Positions 23,689-32,111 of a DNA stretch of 38,327 nucleotides are shown piece after piece. Location: the NCBI GenBank assembly GCA_040394195.1, contig JBEBSR010000023.1:1-38327 (forward strand), in the 5' to 3' direction. Numbering within the stretch: the first letter of the stretch is position 1; each line of letters begins with the position of its first letter. The notes below the pieces were generated by a model. The model was not told the origin of the DNA and ran no database searches. It saw only the letters and a program-made list of their open reading frames with translations. The DNA comes from Wohlfahrtiimonas larvae_A. GTDB taxonomy: Bacteria; Pseudomonadota; Gammaproteobacteria; Cardiobacteriales; Wohlfahrtiimonadaceae. A program made the translations under genes and the position numbers.

Positions 23689-24570
23689 ATGCATTTACGA
23701 TATGTTAGATATTTTTTAGCAGTGGCTGAATCATTGAGTTTTACACGTGCATCAGAGATTTTACATGTATCGCAACCTGCGTTATCTCAGCATATTAAGT
23801 CATTGGAAGAAGACTTGGGCACACAATTATTTGATCGAAGTGGTAGGCAGATTCGATTAACAGATACTGGTGAAGTTTATTTAGAATATATCCGCAAAGC
23901 CTTTCAAGCTTTAAATGAAGGTAAACGTGCCATTCATGACATTGCAGATTTAAGCCGAGGCAATATTCGTTTGGCCGTAACACCAACCTTCATTACCTAT
24001 TTTATTGGTCCACTATCTAAACAATTATATGAATTATATCCCAATATTCACTTACAAGTACAAAGTGCTACACAAGATAAAATTGAACACATGTTATTGC
24101 ATGACGAGATTGATGTAGGCATTGCGTTTGATGAAAGCCATTCACCCAATATTATTACAGAGCCACTATTAACAGAGCGATTAGCATTGGTGGTTTCTAA
24201 TCATCATCCTTTAGCTGATCATTCTTCAATTACAATCGATGAACTACATGATTATCCATTGGTTCTGCTTAATCAAAATTTTGCAACGCGCATACAAATT
24301 GACGATCATTTTCGCCACATTGGGATTCATCTACAAGCACACACTGAAGTGGACTCCATCAGTGCTATTTTAGAGATCATTCGTCAAACATCATTAGTGA
24401 CGATTATTCCTGAAAATATCACTCGCCATAAGCAGGATCTCATTGCGATTCCCTTGCCTGGCGAACAATTTGAACGAACAGCTATCTTAATGCGCCGAAA
24501 AGATGCGTGGCAATCAGTGGCCATTAAAGAATGCTTACGAATTGCCAAAGAAACTGCGAAGCTTATATAA
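23689..24570 (+). CDS. cynR: CynR-like LysR-family transcriptional regulator
   Basis: 293 aa. The N-terminal winged helix (SLSFTRASEILHVSQPALSQ) and FDRSGRQIRLTDTGEVY are LysR-type. The effector domain follows E. coli CynR closely: GKRAIHDIADLSRGNIRLAV, TPTFITYFIGPLSKQLY, HPLADHS, DSISAILEIIRQTSLVTIIP and ERTAILMRRKDAWQ. CynR senses cyanate in E. coli and activates cynTSX; there codBA lies on its other side. Here the divergent operon encodes a permease and two CodA-family enzymes, with no cyanase or carbonic anhydrase in the window. It therefore probably responds to a different or related small nitrogenous ligand. Its 3' end overlaps the SemiSWEET gene (opposite strand) by 8 bp. Confidence 0.88.
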   Translation: MHLRYVRYFLAVAESLSFTRASEILHVSQPALSQHIKSLEEDLGTQLFDRSGRQIRLTDTGEVYLEYIRKAFQALNEGKRAIHDIADLSRGNIRLAVTPTFITYFIGPLSKQLYELYPNIHLQVQSATQDKIEHMLLHDEIDVGIAFDESHSPNIITEPLLTERLALVVSNHHPLADHSSITIDELHDYPLVLLNQNFATRIQIDDHFRHIGIHLQAHTEVDSISAILEIIRQTSLVTIIPENITRHKQDLIAIPLPGEQFERTAILMRRKDAWQSVAIKECLRIAKETAKLI

Positions 24571-24820
24571 GCGCTGTTAAAAATGCTAATGCACCAAAAA
24601 TCACACCAGGTGCATTGGCAACAGCAATAGGATAATCCTTACGCTTCAACCCATAGATTACCCACAATAAACAGTTAACTGCTGCAGCTAATGGTTGAAT
24701 AGGATTGCCCTTTTGACCATTCAAGTTATCCATGATCTGAGGAATATAAGAAACATACATCACAATTGCAGTAACCGTCGCAACCCAACCTAAAATCTGT
24801 ATCCCTTTATCCTCAGCCAT
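24563..24820 (-). CDS. SemiSWEET-type sugar transporter
   Basis: 85 aa, three transmembrane helices. It shows the bacterial SemiSWEET pattern: VATVTAIVMYVSYIPQIMDN (PQ motif near residue 28), QPLAAAVNCLLWVIYGLKRK (Trp near residue 53) and VANAPGVIFGALAFLTAL (Asn near residue 69). SemiSWEETs work as dimers and move sugars along gradients. SD AGGAGA precedes the ATG. It begins 10 bp after the cardiolipin synthase stop, so the two are one transcript; a functional link is not obvious. Confidence 0.85.
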   Translation of the reverse strand: MAEDKGIQILGWVATVTAIVMYVSYIPQIMDNLNGQKGNPIQPLAAAVNCLLWVIYGLKRKDYPIAVANAPGVIFGALAFLTALI

Positions 24821-24830
24821 GTTACATCTC

Positions 24831-26312
24831 CTAGAGCAACGATGAAGTTAAACGTGCCAATTTTTCAACAAAGCGTTTCACAGAACCTCGTTTTTCCCAC
24901 TCAATTGGATCTAAGCGCACTGAATGGGTTAAGTCTTTTGCAAATTCATCACGCATTTGTTGGCCTAGCTCTTCATCATAAATCATGCCATTGACTTCAA
25001 AATTTAAGTTAAAACTTCTGTTATCCATATTCGCGGTGCCAATGATGCTGAATTGTCCATCAAATACAGAAGTTTTCGCATGAATAAAGCCTTTCTTATA
25101 GCGATAAATTTCAACGCCAGCAGCCATAAATGCAGAGTAATAAGAGCTTGAAGCTAATTGAGTGACTAAAGAATTGGTTTCATAAGGCACTAATAATTTA
25201 ACTTTTACACCACTTAATGCTGCGTTTTTAATCGCTTCAATCACCGCTTCTGATGGCACAAAGTATGGCGTTGTGATTAAAATTTCTTCTTTTGCTAACA
25301 TAATCGCACGCAAAATTGTGTACATAATCATGGGATATTTAGAATCTGGTCCACTTGCAGAAATTTGTGCAATTTTGCCATCATCTTGGCGCACATGATT
25401 TGGGAATAAAGTATTATCCACTGTGAGTTTTTCATTGGCACAGAACTGCCAATCGCCCAAGAAAATATACTGCAATGAATAGACAATTGGACCTTCCACT
25501 CGCATGTGCATATCACGGTGATAAACCTTAGAAGTTGGTAAGTTAATATAGTCATCACCAATATTAATGCCGCCTACAAAGCCAATTTTGCCATCCACAA
25601 CAATGATTTTGCGGTGATTACGATAATTTAATCGATTAGCAAATGCGACTAAAATGATCTTACGGAAAGGATAAACTTCAATACCTGCTGCACGGAGCTC
25701 ATCAGAATAAACACCTCGAATTGCTTTACTACCAAAATCATCATAAATGAGGCGAACCTTCACGCCTTCTTTCGCTTTAGCGATCAAGATATCTTTGATT
25801 TGATTACCAATGTTGTCATTACGAATAATGTAATACTCTAAGTGAATCGTTTCTTTCGCATTTTTCAATGCTTCGATGATCACAGGAAAAGCATTTTCAC
25901 CATCAATCAACACATCAATTTTATTGCCAACGCTGATCTGATCTGCAAAATCATGACCAACCAATTTTGCAATGGTTTTAAATTGGCTTACAGCTTGGCT
26001 ATCATGGCTTAAAGCTTCAGCTGATATCTTTTTAATATAATCATCTGCTTCTTCCTCAAGACATTTATTCATCTCAAGTTTTTTAGAGTACATCTGATTG
26101 TTGCGATAATTCACGCCCAATGAGAAATAAAGAATCACACCAAACAAAGGCACGAACCAAATCAATGTTAAGTAGCCAAGGGTTTTAGTCGCCCCTTCTT
26201 CGTTATTAATAATGATCACAGTCACAATCAATATGGCTAAGAAATAGAGGATCGCAAACATCCCCATAAAGGTGCCCCAGTCTGTGATAATATCAAGAAA
26301 CACTCCGTGCAT
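24831..26312 (-). CDS. cls: Cardiolipin synthase (ClsA type)
   Basis: 493 aa, typical for ClsA (486). Two N-terminal membrane helices (residues ~15-35 and 45-65), then two phospholipase D domains with HKD motifs: NHRKIIVVDGKIGFVGG (near residue 230) and HAKTSVFDGQFSIIGTANMD (near residue 410). It joins two phosphatidylglycerol molecules into cardiolipin and glycerol at the inner membrane. Divergent from the NMNAT gene across a 65-bp region with a perfect inverted repeat. Confidence 0.93.
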   Translation of the reverse strand: MHGVFLDIITDWGTFMGMFAILYFLAILIVTVIIINNEEGATKTLGYLTLIWFVPLFGVILYFSLGVNYRNNQMYSKKLEMNKCLEEEADDYIKKISAEALSHDSQAVSQFKTIAKLVGHDFADQISVGNKIDVLIDGENAFPVIIEALKNAKETIHLEYYIIRNDNIGNQIKDILIAKAKEGVKVRLIYDDFGSKAIRGVYSDELRAAGIEVYPFRKIILVAFANRLNYRNHRKIIVVDGKIGFVGGINIGDDYINLPTSKVYHRDMHMRVEGPIVYSLQYIFLGDWQFCANEKLTVDNTLFPNHVRQDDGKIAQISASGPDSKYPMIMYTILRAIMLAKEEILITTPYFVPSEAVIEAIKNAALSGVKVKLLVPYETNSLVTQLASSSYYSAFMAAGVEIYRYKKGFIHAKTSVFDGQFSIIGTANMDNRSFNLNFEVNGMIYDEELGQQMRDEFAKDLTHSVRLDPIEWEKRGSVKRFVEKLARLTSSLL

Positions 26313-26336
26313 TTATCTTCCTTTTTATTCAATTGT

Positions 26337-26357
26337 TATACTATTTCTCTTAGTATA
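26337..26357. promoter_or_regulatory. Symmetric divergent promoter/operator between cls and the NMNAT gene
   Basis: TATACTA-N7-TAGTATA, a perfect 7-bp-arm inverted repeat in the 65-bp divergent spacer. Each arm reads TATACT on its own strand, so the repeat may provide both -10 boxes as well as a dimer-binding site. No NAD-repressor motif that I know fits it exactly. Confidence 0.45.
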
Positions 26358-26377
26358 GCGGACGGTAACAGAAAACT

Positions 26378-26896
26378 ATGAAAAAGTATCAAACAGGCTT
26401 AATTTTTGGTAAATTTTTTCCATTGCATCCTGGCCATATTCTTATGATGGAAAAAGCATTGCAAACTGTCAATGAGCTCTACGTTTTTGTTTGCAGTGAT
26501 ACAGAGCGTGATCAAAAACTTTTTAAGCAAAGCCAAATGATCAAAATGCCAACAAGAGCTGAAAGAATTTCATGGTTTGAGCCTTTAGCACAACAATATC
26601 CAAATCTTCACCCAATAGATTTTAATGAAGATGGTATTCCAACTTATCCAAATGGTTGGCTTGAATGGTCTAATCGTGTGAAATTAACGTTAGCAGAATT
26701 CAACATTCAACCTGATGTTGTATTCAGTAGCGAGCCACAGGATGCGCCATTGTATGGTAAATATTTTGATTTACCTGTGGAATTGTTTGACCCTGAGCGC
26801 GCAAAAATTAATATATCTGCCACAAAACTTCGCAATGATCCTGAACAACATAAAGCATATCTGCTAGATTCTGTTTACCCCTATTTTTTTGAATAA
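26378..26896 (+). CDS. NadR-type nicotinamide-nucleotide adenylyltransferase, single domain
   Basis: 172 aa. Nucleotidyltransferase fold: GKFFPLHPGHILMM (the HxGH site near residue 18) and the C-terminal ISATKLRNDP (the ISxTxxR motif). The intervening DTERDQKLFKQ, PTRAERISWF and VVFSSEPQDAPLYGK are as in the central domain of NadR. The N-terminal repressor helix-turn-helix and the C-terminal ribosylnicotinamide kinase of E. coli NadR are both absent. It should convert NMN and ATP to NAD. With PnuC (4665) it would form the two ends of an NR salvage route, with the kinase step missing from this window. Confidence 0.85.
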   Translation: MKKYQTGLIFGKFFPLHPGHILMMEKALQTVNELYVFVCSDTERDQKLFKQSQMIKMPTRAERISWFEPLAQQYPNLHPIDFNEDGIPTYPNGWLEWSNRVKLTLAEFNIQPDVVFSSEPQDAPLYGKYFDLPVELFDPERAKINISATKLRNDPEQHKAYLLDSVYPYFFE

Positions 26897-26955
26897 AGTA
26901 ATGCTATCTTCGTATATTCATTAGAAATTTACTCGACTACCAACAAAGGTTTCTC

Positions 26956-28467
26956 ATGGATAATTTGATCCGCAATATTTTAACTGCTCGCGTCTATGAT
27001 GTCGCTGAGCGTACTTCTCTTGATTTCATGCCACGCTTATCTAAAAATCTAAATACCAACATTTGGATTAAGCGTGAAGATACTCAACCTGTTTTCTCTT
27101 TCAAAATTCGGGGCGCTTATAACTGTATTTATCAATTGAATACAGAAGCTCGTCGTAAAGGTGTGATTTGCGTTTCAGCGGGCAACCATGCACAAGGCGT
27201 TGCATTAAGTGGACAAGCTCTCGGCATTGATACAACAATCGTGATGCCAATTACAGCTCCTGCTTTAAAAGTCCAAGCATGCCAAGCGCGTGGTGCAAAC
27301 GTTGTACTTTACGGAGACAATTTTGATGATGCGAGCGAATATGCATTACGTTTAGCTAATGAAAGTGGCAAAACATTCATTCATCCTTTCAATGATTGGA
27401 GCGTAATCGCAGGCCAAGGCACAATCGGCAAAGAGATGATTGAACAGCAACCTGACTTAGATGCTATTTTTGTGCCAGTTGGCGGCGGTGGTTTAATTGC
27501 AGGCGTTGCATCTTACATTAAATTCATTGCACCACATTGCAAAGTGATTGGTGTAGAGCCTGTTGAATCAGCTTCAATGAAAGAAGCATTGCTTAAAAAT
27601 GAGCGCATCAAATTAAAACAAGTGGGCACATTTGCGGATGGCACAGCAGTTAAACAAATTGGTGAAAATCCTTTTGAAATTGCTAAAACATTAGTGGATG
27701 ACATTATTTGTGTCACAACAGATGAAATCTGTGCTGCAATGAAAGATATCTTTGAAGATACACGCGCAATCACTGAACCATCAGGTGCTTTGGGTGTTGC
27801 AGGCATTAAGAAATATTTGGCAGAAAACCCTGAATGCAAATTTAAAAATATTGGTAATGTTTTAAGTGGCGCAAATATTAACTTTGATCGCTTACAATAT
27901 GTTGCAGAGCGCACAGAATTGGGTGAAGGCAAAGAAGCGCTGTTAGCTGTAACTATTCAAGAAGAGCCTGGAAGCTTCTTAAACTTCGTAAATGTGATTG
28001 GTCAACGCCATATCACAGAGTTTAACTATCGTTATTCCACAGATCGCCAAGCGATTGTATATGTTGGCATTCATTTACAACATGGTAAAACTGAAAAAGA
28101 AGAAGTGATTAAAGCACTAGAATCACACAAATTGGCTGTGACTGATTTGAGTGATAATGAATTGGCTAAATTGCATATTCGCCATATGGTTGGCGGTAAA
28201 AAGCCTCGTACGATTAAACATGAACGCTTGCTTCGCATCATTTTCCCACAGCAACCGAATGCCCTATTCAAATTCTTAACCACATTGAATATTCAGCTGA
28301 ATATCACGTTATTCCATTATCGTAATCATGGCTCAGATTATGGCCGTGCATTAGTTGGCATCAATGTTCCACCAGAAAGTGAAGCATTCTTCCAAGAGTT
28401 CCTATCTCAACTCGGTTACGATTATATTGAAGAAACTGATAATCCAGCTTATGAGCTATTTCTATAA
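26956..28467 (+). CDS. ilvA: Biosynthetic threonine ammonia-lyase IlvA
   Basis: 503 aa, the full-length biosynthetic form (E. coli 514). The PLP Lys50 lies in PVFSFKIRGAYN, the phosphate-binding loop is PVGGGGLIAG (near residue 180), and VSAGNHAQGVA precedes it. Residues from ~325 form two ACT-like regulatory domains (LAVTIQEEPGSFLNFVNVIG and LLRIIFPQQPNALFKFLTTL) for isoleucine inhibition and valine activation. It makes 2-oxobutyrate and ammonia from threonine, the first step to isoleucine. Followed after 8 bp by a GyrI-like gene. Confidence 0.95.
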   Translation: MDNLIRNILTARVYDVAERTSLDFMPRLSKNLNTNIWIKREDTQPVFSFKIRGAYNCIYQLNTEARRKGVICVSAGNHAQGVALSGQALGIDTTIVMPITAPALKVQACQARGANVVLYGDNFDDASEYALRLANESGKTFIHPFNDWSVIAGQGTIGKEMIEQQPDLDAIFVPVGGGGLIAGVASYIKFIAPHCKVIGVEPVESASMKEALLKNERIKLKQVGTFADGTAVKQIGENPFEIAKTLVDDIICVTTDEICAAMKDIFEDTRAITEPSGALGVAGIKKYLAENPECKFKNIGNVLSGANINFDRLQYVAERTELGEGKEALLAVTIQEEPGSFLNFVNVIGQRHITEFNYRYSTDRQAIVYVGIHLQHGKTEKEEVIKALESHKLAVTDLSDNELAKLHIRHMVGGKKPRTIKHERLLRIIFPQQPNALFKFLTTLNIQLNITLFHYRNHGSDYGRALVGINVPPESEAFFQEFLSQLGYDYIEETDNPAYELFL

Positions 28468-28475
28468 GGAATCCT

Positions 28476-28871
28476 ATGCTTCAGCCAATACTATCACTTC
28501 GCACTAACAACTTTAATGATCCTAAAATCATCGAAAGAGTTACAGATCTTTGGGCAAAAGCACTCAAAACACTTGCTGATCATCATGGCAGCATTTACGG
28601 TATTTACCACAATTATGAAAGTAATTATCAAGGTGATTATAATTTATCCATTTCAATTGCGACTGAGCAATTACAAGATAATACAATCACTTTAGGTCAT
28701 AACTATCGTGAATTTCCCATTGCACTGAATCAGCCCAGTAGCATTGTTGAAGTTTGGCAAAACATCTGGCAAATGGAAAAAGATGGTGAATTAGATCGCC
28801 AATATGATGTAGATTATGAAGAGTATCGCGCTGATGGCACCGTTTCTATTTTTATTAGTTTAAAATCCTAA
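28476..28871 (+). CDS. GyrI/AraC effector-domain-like protein
   Basis: 131 aa, SD AAGGAA. The second half resembles the small-molecule-binding SHS2 (GyrI/BmrR C-terminal) fold: IYGIYHNYESNYQGDYNLSI, a Glu/Trp-rich helix (VEVWQNIWQMEKDGELDRQ), then the family ending DYEEYRADGTVSIFISL. Such stand-alone domains bind hydrophobic ligands or block gyrase. Its tight coupling to ilvA is unexplained. A terminator follows. Confidence 0.65.
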   Translation: MLQPILSLRTNNFNDPKIIERVTDLWAKALKTLADHHGSIYGIYHNYESNYQGDYNLSISIATEQLQDNTITLGHNYREFPIALNQPSSIVEVWQNIWQMEKDGELDRQYDVDYEEYRADGTVSIFISLKS

Positions 28872-28908
28872 ATTAAAATATTCCTATATCCCAACAGCTT
28901 TAAATTTC

Positions 28909-28938
28909 AGCCTTCTTGTTTACAGCAAGAAGGCTTTT
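28909..28938 (+). terminator. Terminator of ilvA unit
   Basis: Stem AGCCTTCTTG / CAAGAAGGCT with a 7-nt loop, then TTTTAAGC. The T run is short but the stem is strong. Confidence 0.72.
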
Positions 28939-29061
28939 AAGCAAATATTTCGCGAACTTTGAAAGATGATAAAATAATTCATCAGATCATTCTATAATTG
29001 ATAATCGTTCCCAATTAGAATAAGATATATCTATATCTTAATTGGCACACAATAATCAAAC

Positions 29062-30882
29062 ATGAAAAAACTCAATCTATTCGAAAGAATCATCAACCCT
29101 TTCAAGCATTCCCCTGATATCGCTCCACCCAAAACACTCTTTGCTTTCTACTGGTTTTATCTCAAACAAGTGAAAGGCCCATTCGTTATCTTATTCATCG
29201 TGGGATTCTTTGCAGCACTATTGGATATCGTTTTATTCAAATATATTGGTGACATCGTTGATATCATCCAATCTGTTCAATCACCATCCGAATTATTTGC
29301 ACAGCATAAATCCACATTTTTATGGATGTTGGCTGTTATTGTATTGATTCGACCAATCGTTTCATTGATTCATAACATTATGATGAATCAAGTGATCACC
29401 ACAAACTTCACATCCTTAATTCGTTGGCAACAGCACAATTACTTAATCAAACAGAGCTTAAACTTCTTCCACAGTAACTTCTCTGGCGGAATTGCAAGCC
29501 GCGTGATGAGCACAGGGCAATCTGTTCGAAATTCTGTATTAATGACGATTGATTCCATGTGGCGCGTGATCATTTCAGCATTAACCACCGTTGTTCTATT
29601 TATTGAATTAAACTTTTGGCTGGCTGTCCCCATTGTGCTTTGGATCGTTGTTTATATTCTACTTCTGAAATATTTCTTACCTAAAACTCGTGAACGCTCA
29701 CATAAATCAGCCAAAGCTCGTTCTCGCTTAATGGGACACATTGTCGATACTTACAGCAATATTTTGACATTGAAACTCTTTTCACACTCAGCGAGAGAAC
29801 AAGAGAAAACTAATCAATTGATGGCAAATCAAACCAATGCAGCGCTCTATTCAACGCGTTTGATTACGACTTTAGATTTCTCATTAATGATATTGAATAG
29901 CTTATTAATCGCCGCAACTGTAATTGTTTCATTGCTACTTTGGCAAGATTCCCTGATTTCTACTGGTGCAATTGCTTTCGCATTGAGCTTAGTGATTCGT
30001 TTAAACACAATGTCCACTTGGGTAATGAAAGTTGTGAGCGGTATTTTTGAAGATGTTGGTAGCGTGCAAGATGGCATTAAAATTATGACAGCTGATCGTG
30101 AAATCATGGATAACGAAAATGCTGATAAATTATCAGTGCCAACAGGACAAATTGCATTTTCCAATATTAACTTTGCTTATCATCCTGACAAGCCAATCTA
30201 CCAAGATCTGAATTTAAATATCGCTTCAGGCGAAAAAGTTGCATTAGTTGGCCCTTCTGGCGCTGGTAAAACAACGCTCATTAATCTTTTGCTTCGCTTA
30301 TTTGATACACAATCAGGTTCCATTTCGATTGATGGACAGAATATCCAAAATGTTACACAAGAAAGTTTGCGTGGCAATATTGGTGTTGTCGCACAAGATA
30401 CAGCTTTATTGCATTGCTCTATTCGTGACAATATCCTATATGGCAATCCTACTGCAACTGATGAGATGATTGCTCAAGTGTTAAAGCAAACCAAAGCCCA
30501 TGAGTTTGTTTATGACTTAGTGGATCAATATGGCAATAAAGGCTTAGATGCTGTTGTGGGTGAAAATGGCGTCAAACTATCGGGTGGACAACGTCAAAGA
30601 ATCGCCATTGCACGTGTTCTACTCAAGAATGCACCGATTTTAATTTTGGATGAAGCAACTTCTGCCCTAGATTCCGAATCTGAAGCCGTGATTCAAGAGC
30701 ATTTAGAAACATTGATGGAAGGTAAAACTGTAATCGCAATTGCCCATCGTTTATCCACTATTTCTAAAATGGATCGCTTAGTTGTGATCAATCATGGAAA
30801 GGTTGTAGAAACAGGCTCTCACACTGATTTGGTAGCACAAGGTGGATTATATTCTTCCCTTTGGAAACTACAGCAAAAATAA
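29062..30882 (+). CDS. ABC exporter, fused permease-ATPase (MsbA-like)
   Basis: 606 aa half-transporter. The N-terminal membrane domain (~residues 35-330) has six helices. The ATPase domain has Walker A GPSGAGKTT (near residue 395), signature LSGGQRQRIA (near residue 505), Walker B ILILDEATSALD and the switch His in IAHRLSTI. It acts as a dimer exporting lipids, peptides or drugs; the branch (MsbA itself, or a related multidrug/peptide exporter) cannot be fixed from sequence alone. No obvious SD precedes the ATG (CAAACATG). No terminator is seen after it. Confidence 0.9.
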   Translation: MKKLNLFERIINPFKHSPDIAPPKTLFAFYWFYLKQVKGPFVILFIVGFFAALLDIVLFKYIGDIVDIIQSVQSPSELFAQHKSTFLWMLAVIVLIRPIVSLIHNIMMNQVITTNFTSLIRWQQHNYLIKQSLNFFHSNFSGGIASRVMSTGQSVRNSVLMTIDSMWRVIISALTTVVLFIELNFWLAVPIVLWIVVYILLLKYFLPKTRERSHKSAKARSRLMGHIVDTYSNILTLKLFSHSAREQEKTNQLMANQTNAALYSTRLITTLDFSLMILNSLLIAATVIVSLLLWQDSLISTGAIAFALSLVIRLNTMSTWVMKVVSGIFEDVGSVQDGIKIMTADREIMDNENADKLSVPTGQIAFSNINFAYHPDKPIYQDLNLNIASGEKVALVGPSGAGKTTLINLLLRLFDTQSGSISIDGQNIQNVTQESLRGNIGVVAQDTALLHCSIRDNILYGNPTATDEMIAQVLKQTKAHEFVYDLVDQYGNKGLDAVVGENGVKLSGGQRQRIAIARVLLKNAPILILDEATSALDSESEAVIQEHLETLMEGKTVIAIAHRLSTISKMDRLVVINHGKVVETGSHTDLVAQGGLYSSLWKLQQK

Positions 30883-30888
30883 ATATAC

Positions 30889-30917
30889 TTGACATATATG
30901 TTTAATTGAATTAAAAA
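30889..30917 (+). promoter_or_regulatory. Promoter of the oxygenase-metQ-hydrolase unit
   Basis: TTGACA (30889-30894, perfect), a 17-bp spacer, then TAAAAA (30912-30917). The predicted start is near 30924, which leaves a leader of about 150 nt before the first gene. Confidence 0.6.
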
Positions 30918-30923
30918 TATTCA

Positions 30924-31077
30924 CATGCCGATTTGAAAAACAGCTTGCGGGCATAAAACAGCTAAAGCGTCCATCCTTATGGTCAAACCAAGGGATCTCC
31001 ATGTTTAGAAACCTCTAAATCACAGAGGCAAGCGCAATATCAAAGGCAATATTTATTTGATATATCAAGGAGATCTC
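30924..31077 (+). ncRNA. Candidate structured leader (riboswitch-like) of the oxygenase-metQ unit
   Basis: Long 5' UTR with a plausible three-way junction. Closing stem GCTTGC (30943-30948) pairs with GCAAGC (31028-31033). Inside it is hairpin ATCCTT-AT-GGT-CAA-ACC-AAGGGAT (30973-30996) and hairpin CCTCT-N7-AGAGG (31012-31028; its last base is shared with the closing stem). Downstream, TTGATATATCAA abuts the SD AAGGAG and could instead pair with the TATCAA at 31037-31042, which offers a switch. I cannot match it to a riboswitch class I know. No computation was done. Confidence 0.35.
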
Positions 31078-32088
31078 ATGACTCAACAAAATTTACCCAT
31101 TTTGGATTTTGCTAAATTCCGCGAAGGTGGCATAGCAAAAGCTGAATTCATTCAAGAACTGGGTGATGTTACACACAATATTGGTTTTTTCTACCTCAAA
31201 AATCATGGTATTGAGCAATCATTATTGGATCAGGCTTTAGATCTATCTAAGCAATTCTTTGCGTTGCCTATCGAAAAAAAGCTAGAAATCCAAATGGTTA
31301 AATCGCCACATTTTCGCGGTTATACCAAACTCAAAGATGAAATCACACGCGAGAAACCTGATTCACGCGAACAATTGGATTACATGCCTGAATATAAGGC
31401 AATTCCTATCGATCAAATTCCAAAAGATCAGCCTTGGTTACGCATTCAAGGGCCAAATCAATGGCCTGAATCCATTCCCGATTTAAAACCTACCTTATTG
31501 GAATTACAGCGCCAAAAAGTTGCCCTTGCAAAAGTATTATTAACAGCTTTTGCCGAATCTCTAGGACAATCACCTGATGCTTTTGCACATACTTATTCAA
31601 CAAGCCCTTCTGTACTTTGTAAAGCCATTCATTACCCTGGCACAGAACAAGCAGAACAAGGTGTTGGCGCGCATAAAGATGGTGGCTATCTCACACTATT
31701 ATTACAAGATGAACATTCTGGATTAGAAGTATTAAAAAATGATGAATGGGTGCCAGCAACGCCAATTAAAGGCACATTCATTGTGAATATTGGTGAATTA
31801 TTGGAAATCGCATCTCAAGGTTATCTCAAAGCCACACAACATCGTGTCACAACGCCAGCAGTTGGCATTGATCGCTATTCTCTTGCCTTCTTCTTAACAT
31901 CCCAATTGAATGCAACTGTGCCACTTTTAGAATTACCTGCACATTTACAGCCAAAGAATTTTGCCGTTACTAGAGACCCTAAAAATCCTTTGTTTACAGA
32001 AATTGGTAAAAATTTCTTAAAAGGTCGTTTGCGCTCACATCCTGATGTTGCCGTTGCACACTATTCAGATTTGCCACAATTGGCATAA
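31078..32088 (+). CDS. Isopenicillin-N-synthase-family Fe(II)/2-oxoglutarate-type oxygenase
   Basis: 336 aa from ATG 31078 (AAGGAG 5 nt upstream); the upstream TTG at 31057 is unlikely. N-terminal DIOX_N region (GFFYLKNHGIEQSLLDQAL), then the jelly-roll with the metal triad: His and Asp in GVGAHKDGGYLTLLL (near residue 200) and His in ATQHRVTTP (near residue 258), followed by the Arg-Tyr-Ser motif RYSLAFFLT for 2-oxoglutarate binding. Bacterial relatives include ethylene-forming and 2-oxobutyrate-oxidase-like enzymes. Substrate unknown; pairing with metQ suggests a sulfur or methionine-related compound. First gene after the structured leader. Confidence 0.82.
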   Translation: MTQQNLPILDFAKFREGGIAKAEFIQELGDVTHNIGFFYLKNHGIEQSLLDQALDLSKQFFALPIEKKLEIQMVKSPHFRGYTKLKDEITREKPDSREQLDYMPEYKAIPIDQIPKDQPWLRIQGPNQWPESIPDLKPTLLELQRQKVALAKVLLTAFAESLGQSPDAFAHTYSTSPSVLCKAIHYPGTEQAEQGVGAHKDGGYLTLLLQDEHSGLEVLKNDEWVPATPIKGTFIVNIGELLEIASQGYLKATQHRVTTPAVGIDRYSLAFFLTSQLNATVPLLELPAHLQPKNFAVTRDPKNPLFTEIGKNFLKGRLRSHPDVAVAHYSDLPQLA

Positions 32089-32111
32089 CAAAATTATTTG
32101 AGATAAATCCC

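Noticed and set aside
29000..29018. Fur-box-like GATAATCGTTCCCAATTAG upstream of the ABC exporter
   Set aside because: Only the left half resembles the consensus (about 10 of 19 positions), and the right half does not form a dyad.
30943..31033. SAM-II riboswitch, because of GCTAAA in the leader
   Set aside because: One short motif matches, but the pseudoknot stems of SAM-II cannot be laid out around it and the leader is far longer.
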